From the NCBI RefSeq assembly GCF_001652265.1, contig NZ_LWBS01000109.1, forward strand, positions 124,001-188,000: DNA of 64,000 nucleotides, in the 5' to 3' direction. Position numbers and translations under genes: made by a program. The notes below the pieces were generated by a model. That model searched no databases. It was not told where the DNA came from and saw only the letters and a list, made by a program, of their open reading frames with translations. This DNA comes from Rhizobium leguminosarum. Lineage in GTDB: Bacteria > Pseudomonadota > Alphaproteobacteria > Rhizobiales > Rhizobiaceae. Positions 17,532-25,797 of this stretch are shown in pieces; within the stretch, counting starts at the first letter, position 1; the number at the start of each line of letters is the position of its first letter.

Positions 17532-19073
17532 ATGTCGGAACGACTTGACTCTGCCCGTCCTGATGAAACGTCCGCCATCGTCTGGCTCGGCTTCCTGGCG
17601 ATGTGCGTCGGCATGTTCATGGCGATCCTCGACGTCCAGGTGGTGGCGACATCGCTGCCGACCATCCAGTCGGCGCTCGGCATCGATCCGGATCAGATGA
17701 GCTGGATACAGACGGCCTATCTCATCGCCGAAGTGGTGGCGATCCCGTTCACCGGTTTCTTGACCCGGCTTCTGACGATGCGATGGCTGTTCGTTACCGC
17801 CATCAGCCTGTTCGTCGCGGCTTCCGCCGGCTGTGCGGCTAGCGACAGCTTCGGCGAGTTGGTGGCCTGGCGGGTGCTTCAGGGTTTTTCCGGCGGAACC
17901 CTGATCCCCTCGGTATTTTCAGCCGTGTTCATTCTCTTTCCGAACGAGCGGCAGGCGCTGGCGACGACGATCGCCGGCGTGCTGGCGGTGCTGGCACCCA
18001 CCGTCGGACCGATCGTCGGCGGATGGCTGACGCAGACCTATTCCTGGCACTGGCTGTTCCTGATCAACGTCATCCCAGGCATCGTCTCGGCAATCGTCGC
18101 TGCGCGGTTCCTGCCGCGGCAGGCGCCCGATCCGTCCGAACTCAAGCATCTCGACGGGCTGTCGCTTCTGCTGATGGCAACTGCGCTGACCAGCCTGGAA
18201 CTCAGCTTGAAAGAGGCGCCGACGAGCGGCTGGATCTCGGCCTATGTGCTCAGCCTGCTAACGGTCTGCCTTGCATCGGGAGGTATTTTCGTCTGGCGAA
18301 CGCTGCGCCGAGTCAGGCCGATCGTCGATCTCGGCAATTTCGGCGACCGGAACTTTCTCGTCGGCTCGGTTCTGAGCTTCGTCCTTGGCATCGGCCTCTT
18401 CGGATCGGTCTATCTCATGCCGGTCTTTCTCGCTTTCATCAGGGGACACGACGCGCTCGAAATCGGCATGACGATGCTGGTCACGGGCATCGCACAGCTG
18501 ATCACCGCGCCGATCGCAGTGGCGCTGGAAAAGCGCATGGATGCGCGGCTGCTGTCGACCGTCGGTTTCGCGCTCTTTGCGATTGGTGTCGGAATGAGCG
18601 CCTTTCAGGATCCTCGTACGGATTATGACGCGATGTTCTGGCCGCAGGTCGTGCGCGGCGTCGCCATCATGTTCTGCCTGTTGCCGCCGACGCGGCTGGC
18701 GCTCGGCACACTTCCGCCAGATCGCATTCCCGATGCGAGCGGGCTTTTCAACCTGATGCGCAATCTCGGCGGGGCCATCGGCATCGCCCTGATCGATACC
18801 ATCATCTACACGCGGTCGGAACCGCTTGGACAAACCCTCTGGACCCGCCTTCAGGCCGGCGACATCGAGGCTGCGACATTCGTCGGCGCCCCTCTTCAGA
18901 CCATATCGGGGCATAACGGCGGCTTCGATGCTGATACCACGGCGATGCTCGATCCGCTGGTCCAGACCGCGGCCAGCGTCCAGGCGATCAACGAAGCCTG
19001 GATGATCGTCGCCGCCCTGACCGGCTGCGCCCTGCTCTGCGTGCCCTTCGCCAGACGGCCGGCGTCAACGTGA
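17532..19073 (+). CDS. DHA2-family (EmrB/QacA) MFS multidrug exporter
   Basis: From the ATG at 17532 the protein has 513 residues and about 14 membrane helices, the DHA2 layout. The first helix carries the drug-antiporter motif with LDVQVVATSLPTIQ, followed by SWIQTAYLIAE and motif C residues near VLAPTVGPIVGGWL. Such proteins expel hydrophobic compounds by proton antiport, usually with an EmrA-type periplasmic adaptor; no adaptor gene is adjacent, which is unusual. The open frame extends upstream through the flagellin relic, but that part is not protein-like. Confidence 0.87.
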   Translation: MSERLDSARPDETSAIVWLGFLAMCVGMFMAILDVQVVATSLPTIQSALGIDPDQMSWIQTAYLIAEVVAIPFTGFLTRLLTMRWLFVTAISLFVAASAGCAASDSFGELVAWRVLQGFSGGTLIPSVFSAVFILFPNERQALATTIAGVLAVLAPTVGPIVGGWLTQTYSWHWLFLINVIPGIVSAIVAARFLPRQAPDPSELKHLDGLSLLLMATALTSLELSLKEAPTSGWISAYVLSLLTVCLASGGIFVWRTLRRVRPIVDLGNFGDRNFLVGSVLSFVLGIGLFGSVYLMPVFLAFIRGHDALEIGMTMLVTGIAQLITAPIAVALEKRMDARLLSTVGFALFAIGVGMSAFQDPRTDYDAMFWPQVVRGVAIMFCLLPPTRLALGTLPPDRIPDASGLFNLMRNLGGAIGIALIDTIIYTRSEPLGQTLWTRLQAGDIEAATFVGAPLQTISGHNGGFDADTTAMLDPLVQTAASVQAINEAWMIVAALTGCALLCVPFARRPAST

Positions 19074-19178
19074 AAACCATGGTGATAAGTTGCCGATCTT
19101 CCGGTCGCCGGTAAGATTTCTCTCAATCATTTTGCGTCATCCTCCAGTTCCCCTCTGAAGCCAATCGACGAGATCTCA

Positions 19179-22100
19179 ATGGCCACGGACCTTACGCGCA
19201 GTTTTCAAATGCCACGACGCGAAGAGCTTGGCCTCTTCACGATCAGCAACGGGTCCGGCCTGTCGATAGCGGCCTTGCCGAACGGCACGCTATTTGCCAT
19301 CGAATATGCCGACGACAAGGGATCGGTGCAGATCAACCAGATCCAGGGCTCGCCGCTCACCGGCGGCATCGGCCGCCTTTATCTGCGCATCGGCGGTGCT
19401 GCGCCTGACGTCGTCCAGATCGTCGGGCCTCGCGCCGATGGCAGCTTCGGGCACGGTGCGACGAGCTTCTCCTGGAGCGGGAAGAGAGGCGATATCGGCT
19501 ACAACGTCCGCCTCGAGCTTCATCCCTCCGAAACGGCCTGGTTCTGGCGTGCCTCAATCAGGCATCTAAAGGATGGAACGCTGCCGGTCGATCTGGTGTT
19601 GGTCCAGGACGTCGGTCTCGGCGATCGCGGCTTCCTGATGAACAGCGAAGCCTATGCCTCGCAATATGTCGACCACTATATCGCCGATCACGGGACATTC
19701 GGCCCTGTCGTGATGAACCGGCAAAATCTGAAGCAGTCGGGCGCCCGCAACCCCTGGCTCGTGCAGGGCTGTCTCGACGGGGCGGCTGCCTATGCCACGG
19801 ATGCGATCCAGCTGGTGCAGGCGAGCGACCGCGTCGACGACCTGCTGGTCGGCCCCTTAGGCACCAGCCTGCCAAGCAAACGGCGCCAGCAGGAGACGGC
19901 ATGTCCCGCCATCCAGTCGAGACCGCTCTCCGTGCCGGCAAGCGGGGCGACCGCGACTTTCTTTGCCGTGTTCGCCGCCGGTCATCCCGAAGCGTCGAGC
20001 GATGCCGACCTTTCACGGCTCGATGAGATCGCGTCGACAGACAGTGCGGCCGCCGATATCGAGGAGGTTGCTCCGGTCCGCAGCCTGCTCCAGGATGCCG
20101 CCCTGCTGAAAGCCGAGGCGCTGGATAAAAAGGCGATCGGCAAGCTCTATCCGGATCGGAGCCTGGAAGAGCGCGTCGACGGAAAGCTTCTTTCGTTTTT
20201 CGTGCCGGACGGCGTTCTGAACCGCCATGTGGTCCTGCGCGACAAGGAGCTCGTAGTGGCGCGCCGTCACGGTGCGATCGTCAGAAGCGGTGAGAACATG
20301 CTGCTCGACGATGCGACGCTTGCCGCCACCTGCTGGATGCAAGGCATTTTCGCCGCGCAGCTGACGATCGGCAATACATCTTTTCACAAGCTCTTTTCCG
20401 TCTCCCGCGACCCCTACAATCTGACGCGTGCCAGCGGGCTGCGCATCATGGCGGATGTCGGCGCCGGCTGGCAGCTTTTGGCGGTGCCGTCGGCTTTCGA
20501 AATGGGGCTCAGCGATTGTCGCTGGATCTATCGCCTCCCCGAACGCACGATCATCGTGTCGGCGGTTGCCTCCGGCGAGGATGCGGCAATGCAGTGGACT
20601 ATCTCCGTCGAGGGCGAGCCCTGCCGCTTCCTGGTGTTCGGTCACGTCGTCCTCGGCGAGCGCGAATATGACGCGGGCGGGCAAATCGAATTCGATACGA
20701 CAGGCAAACGCATGCTTTTCCGGCCGGATCCGGCCTGGCTCTGGGGCGAGCGTTATCCCGATGCCGGCTATTGGCTGGTGAGTTCGACGCCCGATGCTAT
20801 CGAAGAGATCGGCGGCGACGAACTGCTCTACAGTGATGGGGTAACACGCAACGGCGCCTTCGGCGCGCTCCGATCCCGGCCGACACAGGCGCTCTCTTTC
20901 GCCGTCGTCGGCTCGATGACCGATGCGGCGGAAGCTGAGCGACTGGCGCAGCGTTATGAGGCCGGCGTCACCGATGAAGCCATGCTTGCCTCGGCATCGA
21001 AATTCTGGCGGAACGCCGTGCGCGGCCTGACGATCGGCAGCACCTCGCCCGACCTTGCCGCGCAGACGACCTTGCTGCCCTGGCTCGCGCATGACGCGAT
21101 CGTGCATCTGAGCGTACCGCATGGCCTCGAGCAATATACGGGTGCGGCCTGGGGCACGCGCGACGCCTGCCAGGGGCCGATCGAATTCCTGCTCGCCTAT
21201 GAGCATGATCGGGAAGCCAAAGAGGTGCTGAAGACCGTCTTCAGCGAACAATACCTGGAAAAAGGCGACTGGCCGCAATGGTTCATGCTGGAGCCCTATG
21301 CCAACATCCGGGCGGGCGATAGTCACGGCGACATCGTCGTCTGGCCGCTGAAGGCGCTCTGCGACTATATCGAAGCGACCGGCGATCTTGCCATCCTCGA
21401 CGAGAAAGTCTCCTGGCGCGATGAAAAGACGATGACTAGGGCGCCGGAGCTCGACACCATCGCCATCCACGTCGAGAAGCTGCTTGATACCATTCGCGAA
21501 GCCTTCATCCCCGGAACACATCTGATCCGCTACGGCGAGGGAGACTGGAACGATTCCCTGCAGCCGGCCGATCCGCATCTGCGCGATTGGATGGTCAGCA
21601 GTTGGACCGTTGCCCTGCTCTACGAGCAGATCGTCCGTTATTCCGCGATCCTGCGCCGCCTCGGTCATGGCAACAAGGCCAAGGGCTTGAGGAAGATCGC
21701 AACGGCGATGCGCCGGGATTTCAACCGCCATCTCGTGCGTGGCGGCGTCGTTGCCGGCTACGGTATCTTCGATCCCAGCCATAACCGCGTCGAATTGCTG
21801 CTGCACCCGAGCGACCAGCGCACCGGCCTGCATTTTTCGCTGATCTCGATGACGCAGGCGATGCTTGGCGGGTTGTTCACGCCAGCTCAGAGACGCGATC
21901 ATATGAAGCTGATTAAAGAGCATCTGCTCTTCCCCGACGGCGTGCGGCTGATGGAGAAGCCTGCGACCTATGCCGGCGGCCCCGAGACGCTGTTTCGCCG
22001 CGCCGAATCCTCCTCCTTCTTCGGTCGCGAGATCGGGCTGATGTATGTGCATGCGCATCTGCGTTATTGCGAGACGTTGGCGCTCCAAGCCGAGGCGGAA

Positions 22101-22466
22101 GAACTCTGGAAGGCGATCGCCGTCGTCAATCCGATTTCAGTCACATCAGCGCTGCCGCATGCATCGCTACGCCAGCGCAATACCTATTTCAGCAGCAGCG
22201 ATGCAGCCTTTCATGACCGCTATCAGGCAACGGCCGAATGGGAGCGCGTCAAGGCGGGAGAGATTGCCGTCGACGGCGGATGGCGCATCTATTCAAGCGG
22301 CCCCGGGCTCTATACCAGAAGCTTCGTCGAAAATATCCTGGGCTTCAAAAGGCGCTTTGGCCGGCGCAAACGCAAACCGCTTCTGCTCGCAACCCATGCC
22401 TCCGCCGATCTGCAAACGGATCACGCCGCTTGGCGGCGGCTGATGAAGCCGAAACCCAAGGCGTAA
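19179..22466 (+). CDS. Large GH94-like glycoside phosphorylase family protein
   Basis: This 1095-residue protein has a beta-sandwich N-terminal region and an (alpha/alpha)6 barrel from about residue 630, as in cellobiose phosphorylase and the C-terminal part of cyclic beta-1,2-glucan synthase. The catalytic-acid region reads YGEGDWNDSLQ (Tyr785 on), and GLEQYTGAAWGTRDACQGP and GGVVAGYGIFD are typical substrate-loop motifs. GH94-type enzymes split or build beta-glucosides with phosphate. The protein has no membrane segments. Length above the usual 800 residues and distant N-terminus mean that the substrate (beta-1,2-glucan, cellobionate or other) is open. Confidence 0.75.
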   Translation: MATDLTRSFQMPRREELGLFTISNGSGLSIAALPNGTLFAIEYADDKGSVQINQIQGSPLTGGIGRLYLRIGGAAPDVVQIVGPRADGSFGHGATSFSWSGKRGDIGYNVRLELHPSETAWFWRASIRHLKDGTLPVDLVLVQDVGLGDRGFLMNSEAYASQYVDHYIADHGTFGPVVMNRQNLKQSGARNPWLVQGCLDGAAAYATDAIQLVQASDRVDDLLVGPLGTSLPSKRRQQETACPAIQSRPLSVPASGATATFFAVFAAGHPEASSDADLSRLDEIASTDSAAADIEEVAPVRSLLQDAALLKAEALDKKAIGKLYPDRSLEERVDGKLLSFFVPDGVLNRHVVLRDKELVVARRHGAIVRSGENMLLDDATLAATCWMQGIFAAQLTIGNTSFHKLFSVSRDPYNLTRASGLRIMADVGAGWQLLAVPSAFEMGLSDCRWIYRLPERTIIVSAVASGEDAAMQWTISVEGEPCRFLVFGHVVLGEREYDAGGQIEFDTTGKRMLFRPDPAWLWGERYPDAGYWLVSSTPDAIEEIGGDELLYSDGVTRNGAFGALRSRPTQALSFAVVGSMTDAAEAERLAQRYEAGVTDEAMLASASKFWRNAVRGLTIGSTSPDLAAQTTLLPWLAHDAIVHLSVPHGLEQYTGAAWGTRDACQGPIEFLLAYEHDREAKEVLKTVFSEQYLEKGDWPQWFMLEPYANIRAGDSHGDIVVWPLKALCDYIEATGDLAILDEKVSWRDEKTMTRAPELDTIAIHVEKLLDTIREAFIPGTHLIRYGEGDWNDSLQPADPHLRDWMVSSWTVALLYEQIVRYSAILRRLGHGNKAKGLRKIATAMRRDFNRHLVRGGVVAGYGIFDPSHNRVELLLHPSDQRTGLHFSLISMTQAMLGGLFTPAQRRDHMKLIKEHLLFPDGVRLMEKPATYAGGPETLFRRAESSSFFGREIGLMYVHAHLRYCETLALQAEAEELWKAIAVVNPISVTSALPHASLRQRNTYFSSSDAAFHDRYQATAEWERVKAGEIAVDGGWRIYSSGPGLYTRSFVENILGFKRRFGRRKRKPLLLATHASADLQTDHAAWRRLMKPKPKA

Positions 22467-22487
22467 CAGTTCAGGACGAGGCGCTGT

Positions 22488-23228
22488 CTATGCAGTAGCG
22501 TCGCGCAGCTCTTCGAAGCGCGCGGCACTCTTCGATAGGTGGCTTCGGATGGCGCGGCGTGCGGCGGATTCGTCGCGGTCGCGGATCGCCGCGAAGATGG
22601 CATGGTGTTCCCTGCGCATGCGCGCCGCATGGCGCTTGCGTTCGGCTGATGTCATCTTGTCCAAGCGCGCCCATTGCCGCGGCACCATGATGTTGCCGAA
22701 CGTATCGAAGAGGCGGCCGTAATAGGAGTTTTGCGTCGCGACCAGGATGGATCTGTGGAAGGCGTAGTCCTCTTGCGCGCCATATCCACCCTCCTCGAGC
22801 GCCTTGTCGAGGGCATCGAGACGATCCTGCATACGGTCGATGTCCTCCTGCGTGCGCCTCAGCGCCGCAAGACCGGCGGCTTCGTATTCGATCCCCATGC
22901 GCAGCTCCAGCACGCGCAGAACCTCGTCGATCGACTGCAGGTCGTTTGGAATGATGGAGAAGGATCTGGGCGTCGGATCGTTCGAGACGAAAGCCCCAAG
23001 GCCTTGCCGCGTGGTGATCAACCCCTTTGCGCGCAGTGCGGCGAGCGCTTCGCGCACGATCGTCCGGCTGACACCGGTCGTTGCCATGATCGCCTGTTCG
23101 GTCGGCAGACGCTGGCCGGGCTTCAGGTCGCCGGACTCGATTTGCGCTGTCAACATATCGGCAAGGTTGCTGCGCAGGTTCGGCGCCTGCTGAATGGTAT
23201 TGAAGACTGCGTTGTCCTTATCTGCCAT
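22488..23228 (-). CDS. FadR-type GntR regulator (probable repressor of kduID)
   Basis: From the ATG at 23226-23228 the protein has 246 residues: a GntR winged helix (about residues 15-85, RLPTEQAIMATTGVSRTIVREALAAL in pieces) and an FCD effector domain with the metal-site histidines (FHRSIL, EHHAIFAAI and RSHLSKS). It lies 42 bp downstream of kduD on the same strand. FadR-type regulators in kdu/uxu clusters respond to uronates or KDG. A palindrome overlapping the kduI promoter is its likely target. Confidence 0.87.
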   Translation of the reverse strand: MADKDNAVFNTIQQAPNLRSNLADMLTAQIESGDLKPGQRLPTEQAIMATTGVSRTIVREALAALRAKGLITTRQGLGAFVSNDPTPRSFSIIPNDLQSIDEVLRVLELRMGIEYEAAGLAALRRTQEDIDRMQDRLDALDKALEEGGYGAQEDYAFHRSILVATQNSYYGRLFDTFGNIMVPRQWARLDKMTSAERKRHAARMRREHHAIFAAIRDRDESAARRAIRSHLSKSAARFEELRDATA

Positions 23229-23270
23229 CCTGTTTCGATCCTGGTGTCGAGGCGGCTGCGTCAAGAGCGA

Positions 23271-24035
23271 TTACCGCGCCAGCCAACCGCCGTCGACGGG
23301 CAGCACCGTTCCATGCACGTAGTCGGATGCCGACGATGCCAGGAATACGGCCGCGCCGCCGAGTTCATCAGGCGTTCCCCAGCGCCCGGCCGGGATGCGG
23401 GCCAGGATGGCCGCATTGCGGCCGGCATCCTCGCGCAACGCCGTGGTATTGTTGGTCACGAAGTAACCGGGGGCGATGGCGTTGACGTTGACGCCCTTGC
23501 CGGCCCATTCGCAGGCAAGCAGCTTGGTCAGTCCGGCGAGGCCACTTTTCGAGGCAGTATAAGACGGGATCCGGATGCCGCCCTGGAAGGAGAGCAGCGA
23601 GGCGATGTTGATGATCTTGCCCCTGCCCTTGTCGACCATATGGCGGCCGGCCGCCTGCGACAAGAAGAAGGCGGTCTTCAAGTTGACGTCGATCACCGCG
23701 TCCCAGTCTTCCTCAGTGAAGTCGAGCGCATCGGCGCGGCGGATAATGCCGGCATTGTTGACGAGGATGTCGAGGCCGCCGAAGGTCTGGATGGTCTCAG
23801 TGACGATCCCCTTGACCGGTTCTATGCTGGCGAGATCGGCCTTGACGACATGGAAGCGGCTGCCCGCTTCCTGCACCAGCGCCTCGGTTTCGTCCATCGA
23901 GGAGCGCCCGACCGCGACGATCGACGCACCGGCCTGCGCCAAAGCTGCCGCGATGGCCTGGCCGAGCCCTGTATTGGCGCCGGTGACGACGGCAACCCGG
24001 CCGGAAAGGTCGAAGGGATTTGCCACGATGCTCAC
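23271..24035 (-). CDS. kduD: 2-deoxy-D-gluconate 3-dehydrogenase / 2-dehydro-3-deoxy-D-gluconate 5-dehydrogenase
   Basis: This 254-residue SDR begins NPFDLSGRVAVVTGANTGLGQ and has NNAGI, the Ser in NIASLLSFQGG and the YTASK pair. The sequence after it (SGLAGLTKLLACEWAGKGVNVNAIAPGYF) is highly characteristic of KduD. It reduces 2,5-diketo-3-deoxygluconate to 2-keto-3-deoxygluconate with NADH in pectin/uronate breakdown. Its start overlaps the kduI stop by 4 nt, so translation is coupled. Confidence 0.93.
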   Translation of the reverse strand: MSIVANPFDLSGRVAVVTGANTGLGQAIAAALAQAGASIVAVGRSSMDETEALVQEAGSRFHVVKADLASIEPVKGIVTETIQTFGGLDILVNNAGIIRRADALDFTEEDWDAVIDVNLKTAFFLSQAAGRHMVDKGRGKIINIASLLSFQGGIRIPSYTASKSGLAGLTKLLACEWAGKGVNVNAIAPGYFVTNNTTALREDAGRNAAILARIPAGRWGTPDELGGAAVFLASSASDYVHGTVLPVDGGWLAR

Positions 24036-24868
24036 CTCAGATCCGCGATGGCGATATGGTCCATGTCGGTGAAGCTCTTATTGTCGCCGGCCATCGCCCA
24101 GATGAAGCTGTAGTTCTTGGTGCCGGCACCCGAATGAATCGACCAGGGCGGCGAGATGACCGCCTGTTCGTTGGCGACAAGCATGTGCCGGGTCTGCTGC
24201 GGCTCGCCCATGAAGTGGAAGACGCGCTGCTCTGCTTCGAGATCGAAATAGAGATAGGCTTCCATGCGCCGATCATGCGTATGGGCAGGCATGGTGTTCC
24301 AGACACTGCCGGGCTCGATCATGGTGAAGCCCAGGGTGAGTTGGCAGGACTGGCAGACGTCCGGATGGATGAACTGGTAGATCGACCGCTTGTTGGCTGT
24401 TGCGGCTTCGCCCGGCGTCAGGTGGCGGGCCTTTTCGCGCGTGAGCAACACGGTCGGGTGCACTTGATGGGCCGGCGTCGAGACCAGATAGAACTTTGCC
24501 GGATCGGCAGCATCCGCGCTCTCGAAGCTGATGTCCTTGGCACCCTTGCCTACATAGAGGCAATCATATTTGGCAAGATCGTAGTTCGTGCCGTCGATGA
24601 TGATGCGGCCGGCGCCGCCGATGTTCAGGGCGCCGAGTTCACGTTCGGCAAGAAAGGTTTCCTGTCCGATCGCCGTCGGCGCCGTCAGCGTCAGCCCGGG
24701 GCCGAGCGGCGTCGCGCCGCCGATGACCATCCGGTCGTAATGCGAATATGTCAGCCGGATCTCGCCGCTCGCGAAGACGGTTTCCACCAGAAAGTGACGC
24801 CGCAGCGTCTCCGTGTCGAAATCACGCACGGCCTCGGGATGGGAGGCGTGCCTCACGTCGATCTGCAT
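24032..24868 (-). CDS. kduI: 5-dehydro-4-deoxy-D-glucuronate isomerase
   Basis: The 278-residue protein matches KduI over its full length. It opens with the DVRHASHPEAVRDFDTETLR segment, and the metal-binding cupin motif MPAHTHDRRMEAYLYFD with the later PPWSIHSGAGTKNYSFIWAM carries the His/Glu ligands. KduI converts 4-deoxy-5-hexoseulose uronate from pectate or alginate-type oligouronides to 2,5-diketo-3-deoxygluconate, the KduD substrate. It is first in the kduI-kduD-gntR operon, with the promoter about 97 bp upstream. Confidence 0.94.
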   Translation of the reverse strand: MQIDVRHASHPEAVRDFDTETLRRHFLVETVFASGEIRLTYSHYDRMVIGGATPLGPGLTLTAPTAIGQETFLAERELGALNIGGAGRIIIDGTNYDLAKYDCLYVGKGAKDISFESADAADPAKFYLVSTPAHQVHPTVLLTREKARHLTPGEAATANKRSIYQFIHPDVCQSCQLTLGFTMIEPGSVWNTMPAHTHDRRMEAYLYFDLEAEQRVFHFMGEPQQTRHMLVANEQAVISPPWSIHSGAGTKNYSFIWAMAGDNKSFTDMDHIAIADLR

Positions 24869-24964
24869 GTCAATTTTCCTTCCGCGTCATTGTCACCAGG
24901 GGTCGTCGCTATTGCGGAAGCCGATCTTGCCCGGCCTGTTCCGCCGCGGCGGTATCCATCCGGT

Positions 24965-24994
24965 TACATAGTTGTACGACAAGTTTGGTGTCAA
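24965..24994 (-). promoter_or_regulatory. kduI promoter with GntR-type operator in the spacer
   Basis: On the minus strand a TTGACA -35 box (24989-24994) and a TATGTA -10 box (24965-24970) are spaced by 18 bp. The spacer contains TTGTCGTACAA (24972-24982), with TTGT/ACAA arms as in FadR-type operators. Repression by the GntR gene at the operon end would follow directly from this overlap. Confidence 0.65.
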
Positions 24995-25157
24995 CAGGTT
25001 TGTCGGTGCGCGCTTGAGGAGACGCAAGGCCCGCAAGAGCACGACAGAAAATCTGGGAATAGACAGGAGAATTTCCCGAGATGATGACGCCATCATCAAG
25101 CGATGATCGCAATTGGTCGCTTCGGCGCGGTCCGGAATTTTCTTGGGCCAAAACGAA

Positions 25158-25307
25158 AAAGCCTGCCGCGGGAGGAGGTGCGGCAGGCTTTCGTAAAAAA
25201 CCGAACGACAGCTGGGAGGAGGAGTGCTGTCATTCCACAGACGACCCTGGGAGGAGGATGGGGCGCCTGTACATCGAAGGGACGCGGGAGGAGGTGCATC
25301 GCTTCGA
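25158..25307 (-). ncRNA. Tandem array of four cuckoo/CcsR-type sRNA hairpins (anti-Shine-Dalgarno loops)
   Basis: Four hairpins follow one another at 37-44-nt spacing. Their arms are 25274-25285/25296-25307, 25237-25247/25260-25270, 25203-25212/25226-25235 and 25158-25169/25180-25191. On the minus strand every loop carries CCTCCTCCC. The last hairpin has perfect 12-bp arms and is followed by TTTTTCGTTTT, an intrinsic terminator. This is the structure described for the alphaproteobacterial CcsR or cuckoo RNAs, stress-induced sRNAs encoded after a DUF1127 gene, as here. The C-rich loops could pair with ribosome-binding sites or sequester regulators. Number, processing and promoter are inferred. 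Confidence 0.75.
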
Positions 25308-25429
25308 TAGAAATAATCATACTTATTTCTTGCTCAGTTGATAGGCATTTCTTTGCAGGGCAGCTATGCGTTATGCGAAAAGCGGGAGGCTCGATTACCC
25401 TGGTCCATTCGCTGTAAGCACAAAAGCAA

Positions 25430-25457
25430 AGCGCCCGCTCGGGAGGAAGCAGGCGCT
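25430..25457 (-). ncRNA. Fifth C-rich-loop hairpin / terminator just after the DUF1127 gene
   Basis: Arms 25430-25438 and 25449-25457 (9 bp, one G-U) enclose a minus-strand loop TTCCTCCCGA and are followed by TTTGCTTTTG. It lies 36 bp after the DUF1127 stop. It can end that mRNA and also present the same anti-Shine-Dalgarno motif as the downstream array. The 120 bp between it and the array contain no further clear hairpin. Confidence 0.6.
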
Positions 25458-25492
25458 GGCATGGTCTTGAAGATGCTTGGTCTAAGCTGCCG

Positions 25493-25639
25493 TTAGCGGG
25501 CGATGGCTGCGCGGGCGACGTTGCGGATGTCGCCGCGGCCGATGCCGAGGTCGTCCAGTTCGCGTGCGGACATACGACCCAGTTCAGCGACCGTCTGACG
25601 ATACTTGCGCCAGTTATTGAAAGAGCGTGCTACGTTCAT
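25493..25639 (-). CDS. DUF1127 domain small protein
   Basis: This 48-residue basic protein is essentially the whole DUF1127 domain: a helix with SFNNWRKYRQTVAEL followed by the ARELDDLGIGRGDIRNVAR signature. It starts at the ATG at 25637-25639 with an AAAGGGGA ribosome site. Related small DUF1127 proteins in alphaproteobacteria bind RNA and affect phosphate or stress responses, and their genes precede arrays of C-rich-loop sRNAs; the same arrangement is seen here. A weak -10 (TATATA near 25710) is upstream, but I cannot assign the sigma factor. Confidence 0.88.
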   Translation of the reverse strand: MNVARSFNNWRKYRQTVAELGRMSARELDDLGIGRGDIRNVARAAIAR

Positions 25640-25797
25640 GATGATCCCCTTTCGTGGGCTTTCGAAGCTTAGCTGCCAGTCCTTGGCGCTTCGTTCGCTT
25701 CGATGAGCTGTATATAGTACGGGACATCTGATTATTGCAGCGCCAATGCATCACTGCACCTATGCGGCGATTGCATGGGTCGCCATATCTTGCAGCA

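Noticed and set aside
20013..22088. 691-codon minus-strand frame
   Set aside because: It runs antisense to the GH94-like gene, which has clear motifs; no recognisable domain in the antisense protein.
25081..25341. 86-codon plus-strand frame over the hairpin array
   Set aside because: The frame passes through five hairpins and reads the loop motif as repeated Glu/Gly-rich runs; no ribosome-supported start and no homology I can see.
25158..25457. CRISPR-like repeat array from recurring GGGAGGAGG
   Set aside because: The repeated core is only 9 nt, the stems differ, and no cas genes are near; tandem sRNA hairpins explain it better.
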